The notes under the pieces are model-generated. The model was given only the letters and a program-made list of their open reading frames with translations. It was not told the origin of the DNA and did no database searches. A stretch of DNA of 32,500 nucleotides, taken from Halopseudomonas pelagia CL-AP6 (GTDB taxonomy: Bacteria > Pseudomonadota > Gammaproteobacteria > Pseudomonadales > Pseudomonadaceae). The stretch is taken from NCBI RefSeq assembly GCF_000410875.1, contig NZ_AROI01000033.1, positions 1 to 32,500 of the forward strand. Direction: 5' to 3'. Each line of letters opens with the position of its first letter. The first letter of the stretch is position 1. Both the position numbers and the translations under genes were made by a program. Positions 25,903 to 32,500 of the stretch are shown here, piece after piece.

Positions 25903-25970
25903 TTTTTTTGCTGTTGGCCGGCGCCTTATGACGCCGGTCGGTTCTGAATAATGCCTGTTGCCTTGGCGAG

Positions 25971-27169
<1,199 letters not shown>

Positions 27170-27170
27170 C

Positions 27171-28544
27171 CTACACGCCCAATTGCTCGGCTGTCAGGTC
27201 CAGGCAGCGCCAGATCTTACTCACCATCTCGTCGATTTCCGCCAGCTTGATGACCAAGGGCGGCGACATGATCATGGTGTCACCCACTGCGCGCATCACC
27301 AGCCCGTTGCGGACACACATATCGCGGCAAATCGATCCTGCCGCGCCTTTTTCGGCAAAGCGTGCACGGGTGGTCTTGTTGCTGACCAGCTCGATGGCGC
27401 CGAGCAGTCCTACCCCGCGTACTTCACCCACCAAGCGATGTTCGGCCAACTGGGCAATTTTACTTTGCAAATACGGTGCCGCTTCCTGCTTTACGTACTC
27501 GACAATTTTTTCATCGCGCAGGATGCGCAGATTCTCGAGACCTACTGCGGCGGCCACCGGGTGACCTGAGTAAGTGTAGCCGTGGAAAAATTCTCCGCCG
27601 TGCTCAATCAGCGTTTCAGCGACCCGATCCCCGACGATGACGCCACCCATTGGCAGGTAGCCGGAAGTCATACCCTTGGCGATCGGCATCAGGTCTGGCT
27701 TGAGGTCGTAATACTGGCTGCCGAACCATTCGCCGGTACGGCCGAAACCACAGATCACCTCATCGATGACCAGCAGGATGTCGTACTTGTCGAGAATCCG
27801 CTTGATCTCCGGCCAATAGGTGGCAGGTGGAATAACCACGCCGCCTGCCCCCTGGATAGGTTCGGCTATAAAGGCCGCCACTTGGTCCTCACCCAGCTCC
27901 TGAATTTTCACTTCCAACTGCTGCGCCGCCCATAGACCGAATTCGTCTGGAGACATATCGCCGCCCTCGCCGAACCAGTACGGCTGCGGAATATGCACGA
28001 TGCCGGGAATCGGTAGATCACCTTGTTCATGCATGACCGACATGCCGCCCAGGCTGGCGCCCGCCACGGTCGATCCGTGATAGCCGTTAACGCGGCCGAT
28101 GATGGTCTTCTTGGTCGGCTGGCCTTTCAGGTCCCAGTACCGGCGTACCATGCGCAGCACGGTATCGTTGGCCTCAGAGCCTGAGCCAGTGAAAAACACG
28201 CGGTTCATGTGCGCCGGGGCAATTTCGGCAATGGCCGTGGCCAGTTTGACAGCGGGGGGATTGGCGCACTGGAAAAAGCTGTTGTAATACGGCAGTTCAA
28301 GCATTTGTTTGTAGGCGGCATCCGCCAGCTCGGTGCGCCCATAGCCGATACTCACGCACCACAGCCCGGCCATGCCATCAAGAATCTGATTGCCTTCACT
28401 GTCCCATAGATACACGCCCTGGGCACGCTCGATAATCCGTGTGCCGCGCTCGCCCAACTCCTTGTGGTCGGTGAATGGATGCAGGTAATGCGCTGCATCC
28501 ATGGCTTGCAATTGCGCGGTGCTGTAATGGGTTTCGTTGGTCAT
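27171..28544 (-). CDS. spuC: Polyamine (putrescine):pyruvate aminotransferase
   Basis: A 457-residue class III aminotransferase. The PLP lysine is K290 (IAKGMTSG), the cofactor aspartate D261 (VIDEVICGFGRTG) and GSGSEAND (120-127) binds phosphate. SpuC homologues transfer the amino group of putrescine or other polyamines to pyruvate. It offers a route parallel to the gamma-glutamylation pathway encoded by spuA, spuB and spuI. Length matches SpuC. An AAGGAG site lies upstream. Confidence 0.93.
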   Translation of the reverse strand: MTNETHYSTAQLQAMDAAHYLHPFTDHKELGERGTRIIERAQGVYLWDSEGNQILDGMAGLWCVSIGYGRTELADAAYKQMLELPYYNSFFQCANPPAVKLATAIAEIAPAHMNRVFFTGSGSEANDTVLRMVRRYWDLKGQPTKKTIIGRVNGYHGSTVAGASLGGMSVMHEQGDLPIPGIVHIPQPYWFGEGGDMSPDEFGLWAAQQLEVKIQELGEDQVAAFIAEPIQGAGGVVIPPATYWPEIKRILDKYDILLVIDEVICGFGRTGEWFGSQYYDLKPDLMPIAKGMTSGYLPMGGVIVGDRVAETLIEHGGEFFHGYTYSGHPVAAAVGLENLRILRDEKIVEYVKQEAAPYLQSKIAQLAEHRLVGEVRGVGLLGAIELVSNKTTRARFAEKGAAGSICRDMCVRNGLVMRAVGDTMIMSPPLVIKLAEIDEMVSKIWRCLDLTAEQLGV

Positions 28545-28568
28545 TCCATACTCCTTGTCTTCGGCTCG

Positions 28569-28614
28569 CCGGGCCGGGCGCCTGCCGACTTCGTTCGAAA
28601 GGCGCCCGGCCCGG
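28569..28614 (-). other. Very stable stem-loop between spuB and spuC
   Basis: A 15-bp perfect, almost pure G+C stem (28569-28583 with 28600-28614) encloses a 16-base loop that itself contains TTCG/CGAA. No T-run is present on the minus strand. It occupies about half of the 93-base gap and would impede exonucleases or ribosomes, so segmental mRNA decay or partial attenuation is plausible. Confidence 0.75.
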
Positions 28615-28637
28615 ACGCACTCCTAATACTGGCTGGA

Positions 28638-29984
28638 TCAGACGCTGAGCAGCAGGAATTCCCGTTCCCAGGAGCTGATCACGCGCTTGTAGTTCTCGTG
28701 CTCGACGCGCTTGACGGCAACGTAGCCGCGACAGAACTTACTGCCCAACACGGCCTCTACGTCGGCGCACTGTTCCATACGCTCCAAGGCGGATTCCAAT
28801 GTCAGCGGCAGGCGCAGGTTACGCCGTTCATAAGCGCGACCCTTGACTGGAGCTGAAGGGTCCATCTTGCCGACCATGCCCAGGTAGCCACATAGCAGGC
28901 TGGCCGCGATGGCGATGTAAGGGTTGGCATCGGCGCCAGGTAGACGGTTTTCCACGCGGCGGTTTTGTGGCGTGGAGTCAGGCACGCGCAAACCGGCGGT
29001 GCGGTTTTCTTCACCCCATTCCACGTTGACCGGTGCAGAGGTGTCCGGCAAAAAGCGGCGGAAAGAGTTCACGTTCGGCGCGAACAGCGGCAATACCTCG
29101 GGGATATAGCGCTGCAGGCCGCCGATATGATGCAGGAACAGCTCACTCATGCTGCCGTCTTCGTTGGAGAAGATGTTCTGCCCGGTTTTGCGATCGACGA
29201 TGCTTTGGTGCAGGTGCATCGCGCTGCCTGGCTCATTGGTGATCGGCTTGGCCATAAAGGTGGCAGTCATATCATGCTTGAGCGCGGCCTCACGCATGGT
29301 GCGCTTGAATACCAGAATCTGGTCGGCAAGGTGCAGGGGGTCACCGTGACGGAAGTTGATTTCCATCTGCGCCGTGCCTTCCTCGTGGATCAGCGTGTCC
29401 AGGTCCAGGCCCTGGGCCTCGCACCAGTCGTACATGTCTTCGAACAGCGGATCAAATTCGTTGGCGGCATCAATGGAAAAGGATTGTCGGCCGGTTTCCT
29501 GACGCCCGGAACGACCAATCGGTGGCTGCAGGGGCAGGTCCGGGTCTTCGTTCCGCTTGGTCAGGTAAAACTCCATCTCGGGCGCCACCAGCGGTTGCCA
29601 GCCTTGGTCGGCGTACATCTTCAACACTTTCTTGAGAATGTTGCGCGGCGACATCTCGATTGGCTCGCCAGTTTTGTCGTAGCAATCGTGGATGATCTGC
29701 GCGGTGGGTTCCAGGGCCCAAGGCACCAGGTAAATGGCGCTGTCGTCGGGCTTGCAGATCATGTCGATATCAGCAGGATCAAGCAGATCGTAATAGATGT
29801 CGTCCTCGACGTAATCGCCGGTCACCGATTGCAGCAGAATGCTCTCGGGCAAACGCATGCCCTTCTCGGAAATAAACTTCATGGTCGGGGCGATCTTGCC
29901 CCGGGCAATGCCGGTCAGATCACTGACCATGCATTCCACTTCGGTGATCTTGTTTTCTTTCAGCCATGCTTCAATCTTATTCAT
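28638..29984 (-). CDS. spuB: Gamma-glutamylpolyamine synthetase
   Basis: A 448-residue glutamine-synthetase-fold enzyme joining glutamate to putrescine or another polyamine with ATP. An N-terminal beta-grasp domain carries the MVSDLTGIARGK segment; the catalytic domain has the APEMEFYL glutamate cluster and the AMHLHQS metal/ammonia-site region; RxPG-like residues appear as LRVPD. The ATG at 29984 is chosen for TGAGGA seven bases upstream; a longer in-frame start would overlap spuA. It follows spuA by seven bases. Confidence 0.93.
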   Translation of the reverse strand: MNKIEAWLKENKITEVECMVSDLTGIARGKIAPTMKFISEKGMRLPESILLQSVTGDYVEDDIYYDLLDPADIDMICKPDDSAIYLVPWALEPTAQIIHDCYDKTGEPIEMSPRNILKKVLKMYADQGWQPLVAPEMEFYLTKRNEDPDLPLQPPIGRSGRQETGRQSFSIDAANEFDPLFEDMYDWCEAQGLDLDTLIHEEGTAQMEINFRHGDPLHLADQILVFKRTMREAALKHDMTATFMAKPITNEPGSAMHLHQSIVDRKTGQNIFSNEDGSMSELFLHHIGGLQRYIPEVLPLFAPNVNSFRRFLPDTSAPVNVEWGEENRTAGLRVPDSTPQNRRVENRLPGADANPYIAIAASLLCGYLGMVGKMDPSAPVKGRAYERRNLRLPLTLESALERMEQCADVEAVLGSKFCRGYVAVKRVEHENYKRVISSWEREFLLLSV

Positions 29985-29991
29985 AAAATCC

Positions 29992-30753
29992 TCAGGAGTA
30001 CCTGTTTGAGCGCGTGCGGCAGGCGTCACCAAACGCCTTGAATATCGACAGATAGAAGGCGTTTTCCTTTACCTTCCATTCCGGATGCCACTGCACGCCC
30101 AGCGCGAAATTGGGAGCCTGGTCGACCGAGAACGCCTCGATCAACCCGTCAGGTGCCGTTGCCTCAGGCCGCAAGCCGGGCGCCAGTTGGTCAACGCCCT
30201 GAGTATGCAGAGAATTGACCTGCGCCGAGCTGCGGCCTGACAGTTCATAGAGTAGTCCTCCTGGCTCAATATGAACCTCGTGGGATAGGCCATACTGCTG
30301 CTCAACGGGCTGATCTTTATTTTCGCGGTGTTCTATAAAGCCACCCACTTCATGCAGGCGCTGGTGCAAGGTGCCGCCGAAGGCCACGTTCATTTCTTGA
30401 AAGCCACGGCAAATGCACAATACCGGCACGCCGTGGTCAACGGCGGCTTTAATCAGCGGTAGTGTGGTGGCGTCGCGCTTGGCGTCGTGTTGTGTTCCTT
30501 CGGCGCTGGAGGGGCCGTCGTAGTGGTGTGGCTCTACATTGGAAGGTGAGCCGGTGAACAGGATGCCGTCTAGCGTATCGAGCAATTGTTCAAAGCCGAC
30601 CTGCTCGCCCAGCGCGGGAATCAGCAGGGGTAATCCGCCCGCACCATCGACCACGCCAAGGATGTATTTTTCACCTACTATATGGAAAGGATGCAGACCC
30701 AACTGACTGGTACAGCAGGAGATGCCAATCAAGGGTTTTCGTGCGACGGACAT
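29992..30753 (-). CDS. spuA: Gamma-glutamyl-gamma-aminobutyrate hydrolase (class I glutamine amidotransferase)
   Basis: A 253-residue peptidase C26/GATase1 protein that releases GABA-type products from gamma-glutamylated intermediates. The triad is visible as C115 (CICRGFQEM), H223 and E225 (GVQWHPEW). It is the first gene of the minus-strand operon. The ribosome-binding site is weak, suggesting modest expression relative to the downstream genes. Confidence 0.93.
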   Translation of the reverse strand: MSVARKPLIGISCCTSQLGLHPFHIVGEKYILGVVDGAGGLPLLIPALGEQVGFEQLLDTLDGILFTGSPSNVEPHHYDGPSSAEGTQHDAKRDATTLPLIKAAVDHGVPVLCICRGFQEMNVAFGGTLHQRLHEVGGFIEHRENKDQPVEQQYGLSHEVHIEPGGLLYELSGRSSAQVNSLHTQGVDQLAPGLRPEATAPDGLIEAFSVDQAPNFALGVQWHPEWKVKENAFYLSIFKAFGDACRTRSNRYS

Positions 30754-30809
30754 GGGTCACGGCCTGTAGTGAATAACGTACATGGGTCGGATGTTGTTCA
30801 ATTTTTTAT

Positions 30810-30838
30810 ACAATAGCAACAATAAATAATTTACACAA
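30810..30838 (-). promoter_or_regulatory. Possible sigma-70 promoter for spuA
   Basis: On the minus strand TTGTGT (30838-30833) and TATTGT (30815-30810) are spaced by 17 bases in an AT-rich stretch, about 50 bases before the spuA start. The match to consensus is only moderate, and an overlapping TATAAA could be the -10 instead. Confidence 0.35.
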
Positions 30839-30904
30839 AACTCAAAAACGGAGCGGTGAGTTGTCCTGTCAGATTGCCCTGCAGCCCGCGCAGCGGCCTT
30901 ATTT

Positions 30905-30919
30905 GGTGCAGTGTGCACC
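30905..30919. promoter_or_regulatory. Inverted repeat in the spuA-spuI intergenic region, candidate operator
   Basis: GGTGCA-GTG-TGCACC is a perfect six-base inverted repeat with a three-base spacer. It is centred 31 bases upstream of the predicted spuI -35 element and between the two divergent genes. It is well placed for a regulator of polyamine catabolism; no identity can be assigned from sequence alone. Confidence 0.5.
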
Positions 30920-30942
30920 GTGTTTGTGCGATCTGGATTCTA

Positions 30943-30971
30943 TTGACTCGTCATGGGCTTTCGGATTTACT
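30943..30971 (+). promoter_or_regulatory. Sigma-70 promoter for spuI
   Basis: TTGACT (30943-30948) and TTTACT (30966-30971) are spaced by exactly 17 bases, matching five and four of six consensus positions. The start of transcription would be near 30978, giving a leader of about 48 bases that carries AGGTGAT before the spuI ATG. Confidence 0.6.
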
Positions 30972-31025
30972 CTGTTCTTAACGCCAACGTGATTGATATA
31001 TTTTACAAACAACAGGTGATATCTC

Positions 31026-32459
31026 ATGCCATCCCTAACCGGAGCGGATGCTGCGGCAGTCGGAGCTGCGGCAGTCGGTGCTGCTCCAACTGAGCCCGTT
31101 AGTGTCCAGGAAGCAGAGGCCTTTCTGGCCGAGCATCCGGAAATCCACTTCATTGATCTGCTGATTGCAGATATGAACGGTATCGTACGTGGTAAGCGTA
31201 TCGATCGTTCGGCCCTTTTAAAAGCCTATGAAAAAGGTATTGCTCTTCCAGCCTCTATCTTTGCTCTGAATATTCAGGGCACCACGGTAGAAGAAACCGG
31301 ACTGGGCCTGGAAATCGGCGATGCAGACCGTGTCTGCCTGCCTATTCCGGGTACCTTGTGTGTTGAGCCCTGGCAAAAGCGCCCGACCGGTCAGCTATTA
31401 ATGACCATGTACGAACTGGACCGCAAAACGCCGTTTTTTGCCGATCCGCGCTATGTTTTGCAGCGCATCGTCAAGCGCTTCAGCGAGCTGGGTCTGACGC
31501 CAGTATCGGCGTTCGAGCTGGAGTTCTACCTGATCGATCAGGAGAACATTACTGGCCGCCCGCAACCGCCACGTTCGCCGATGTCAGGCAAGCGCCCGAA
31601 TTCTGTTCAGGTCTATTCCATGGATGACCTGGATGAGTACGCTGAATTCCTCCAGGACGTCATCGAGGCTGCCCACGAGCAGGACATCCCCGCAGACGCC
31701 ATTGTTGCGGAATCGGCGCCGGGCCAGTTTGAGGTCAACCTGCATCACGTCGATGATCCGGTAGTGGCGTGTGATCACAACGTACTACTAAAAAGGGTGA
31801 TCAAGAACGTCGCCTATGACCATGAAATGGATACCACCTTCATGGCCAAGCCTTACTACGATCAGGCGGGCAACGGTATGCATGTGCATATCAGCCTGGT
31901 GGACGAGGATGGTACCAACGTCTTTGCGCCGAACGCCGATGGCACGCTAAGCCAGACGTTGCGCTGGGCGATTGGCGGTTTGCTGCAAACTTTGCCGGAA
32001 TACATGGCATTTCTGTGCCCGAACGTGAACTCCTACCGGCGTTTTAGCCCGAGCTTCTTTGTGCCCTGCGCGCCAACCTGGGGGATTGATAACCGTACAG
32101 TCGCGGTGCGCGTGCCGGGCGGTGACCCCGAGTCGATGCGTATCGAGCATCGCTTGGCCGGGGCGGATGCCAACCCCTATCTGTTGATGGCAGCGTTGTT
32201 GTCGGCGATTCACTACGGCATCAGCAACAAGATTGAGCCGCCGGAAATGACCGAAGGCAATGCCTACGATCAGCACGAGGCGTCGCTACCGACCAACCTG
32301 CGTGATGCATTGCGCGCGCTGGAAAACTCCGCTGTCATGAAAGAGTACATTGGCGAGGAGTATCTGGACGTGTTTGTGTTGTGCAAGGAAAGCGAGCAGG
32401 AAGAGTTCGAGCGGACTATCTCGGATCTTGAATATATGTGGTATTTGCATACCGTGTGA
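31026..32459 (+). CDS. spuI: Glutamylpolyamine synthetase, divergent paralogue
   Basis: A 477-residue glutamine-synthetase-fold protein related to SpuB, placed as P. aeruginosa spuI, divergent from spuA. Catalytic-domain landmarks are SAFELEFYL and GMHVHISLVD, with RVPGG near the end. It should ligate glutamate to a polyamine; the exact amine preference relative to SpuB is not deducible. Its N-terminus has an alanine-rich extension with the tandem AAVGA-AAVGA repeat (residues about 9-19), encoded by a 15-bp direct repeat, before the family-like start at about residue 26. AGGTGAT lies before the ATG. Confidence 0.92.
   Translation: MPSLTGADAAAVGAAAVGAAPTEPVSVQEAEAFLAEHPEIHFIDLLIADMNGIVRGKRIDRSALLKAYEKGIALPASIFALNIQGTTVEETGLGLEIGDADRVCLPIPGTLCVEPWQKRPTGQLLMTMYELDRKTPFFADPRYVLQRIVKRFSELGLTPVSAFELEFYLIDQENITGRPQPPRSPMSGKRPNSVQVYSMDDLDEYAEFLQDVIEAAHEQDIPADAIVAESAPGQFEVNLHHVDDPVVACDHNVLLKRVIKNVAYDHEMDTTFMAKPYYDQAGNGMHVHISLVDEDGTNVFAPNADGTLSQTLRWAIGGLLQTLPEYMAFLCPNVNSYRRFSPSFFVPCAPTWGIDNRTVAVRVPGGDPESMRIEHRLAGADANPYLLMAALLSAIHYGISNKIEPPEMTEGNAYDQHEASLPTNLRDALRALENSAVMKEYIGEEYLDVFVLCKESEQEEFERTISDLEYMWYLHTV
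31051..31080 (+). repeat. 15-bp tandem repeat in the 5' end of spuI
   Basis: CTGCGGCAGTCGGAG (31051-31065) is followed directly by a copy differing at one base (31066-31080). The repeat keeps the reading frame and adds five residues, so copy-number change would lengthen or shorten an N-terminal linker without a frameshift. Confidence 0.8.
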
Positions 32460-32483
32460 TGCTGGTTTTTTGCAGCGCAGAGT

Positions 32484-32500
32484 CCCGTCCTAGTGGCGGG
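32484..32500 (+). terminator. Possible start of a terminator after spuI
   Basis: CCCGTC (32484-32489) can pair with GGCGGG (32495-32500), allowing one G-T pair, around a five-base loop. The window ends here, so a following T-run cannot be checked. Confidence 0.35.

Noticed and set aside
28965..30041. Long plus-strand open frame opposite spuB (358 codons)
   Set aside because: It is the antisense of a clear glutamine-synthetase-type gene, has no recognisable domain and no ribosome-binding site.

Overview
The window looks like a chromosomal segment of a gammaproteobacterium of the Pseudomonas/Halopseudomonas group. Two blocks support this. The first is a complete phenol hydroxylase plus meta-cleavage operon in the gene order of the Pseudomonas dmp/phe clusters. 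The second is a polyamine uptake and gamma-glutamylation locus in the order spuI<>spuABCDEFGH known from Pseudomonas aeruginosa. Names come from translated motifs and synteny, because no database search was possible. No tRNA, rRNA, insertion sequence, integrase or CRISPR array was seen.

Bases 1-2467 form the regulatory end of the phenol block. A DmpR-type sigma-54 activator (390-2093, minus) keeps the phenol- and zinc-binding residues of its sensor domain. Between it and the operon lie a pair of activator sites (centres 2250.5 and 2280.5) and a consensus sigma-54 promoter (2412-2427). A second consensus sigma-54 promoter (117-132) points left out of the window. It has its own pair of activator-type sites (centres 255.5 and 285.5), with the same 30-bp spacing and nearly the same distance to the promoter. 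This suggests that the phenol sensor also controls an unseen gene to the left.

Bases 2468-15350 are one tightly packed plus-strand operon. dmpKLMNOP encode the multicomponent phenol hydroxylase (phenol to catechol). dmpQ is the ferredoxin that reactivates the ring-cleavage enzyme and dmpB is catechol 2,3-dioxygenase. dmpC, dmpI and dmpH form the oxidative branch and dmpD the hydrolytic branch; both feed dmpE, dmpG and dmpF, which end in pyruvate and acetyl-CoA. Catalytic residues are intact in the enzymes inspected. A sixteenth gene (14619-15350), overlapping dmpI by one base, resembles a class III (LigB/DODA-type) extradiol dioxygenase that has lost every expected metal-binding histidine. 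It is the most unusual protein in the window.

Bases 15500-19061 carry an acyl-CoA ligase of unknown substrate, a CaCA-family Ca2+/Na+ antiporter and a VC0807-like membrane protein, all plus strand. Bases 19075-21458 carry, on the minus strand, a class V aminotransferase, a GXWXG/DUF4334 protein and a TetR regulator flanked by palindromic operator candidates.

Bases 21653-32500 are the polyamine block. spuA-spuB-spuC (minus) encode gamma-glutamyl-polyamine hydrolase, synthetase and aminotransferase. spuD-spuE encode two related periplasmic polyamine-binding proteins and spuF-spuG-spuH the ATPase and permeases. The operon ends at a strong terminator at 21653-21684. spuI, a second glutamylpolyamine synthetase, is divergent (31026-32459). 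Four intercistronic RNA structures around spuC, spuD and spuE suggest that mRNA processing or stabilisation sets the ratio of binding proteins to the other parts.
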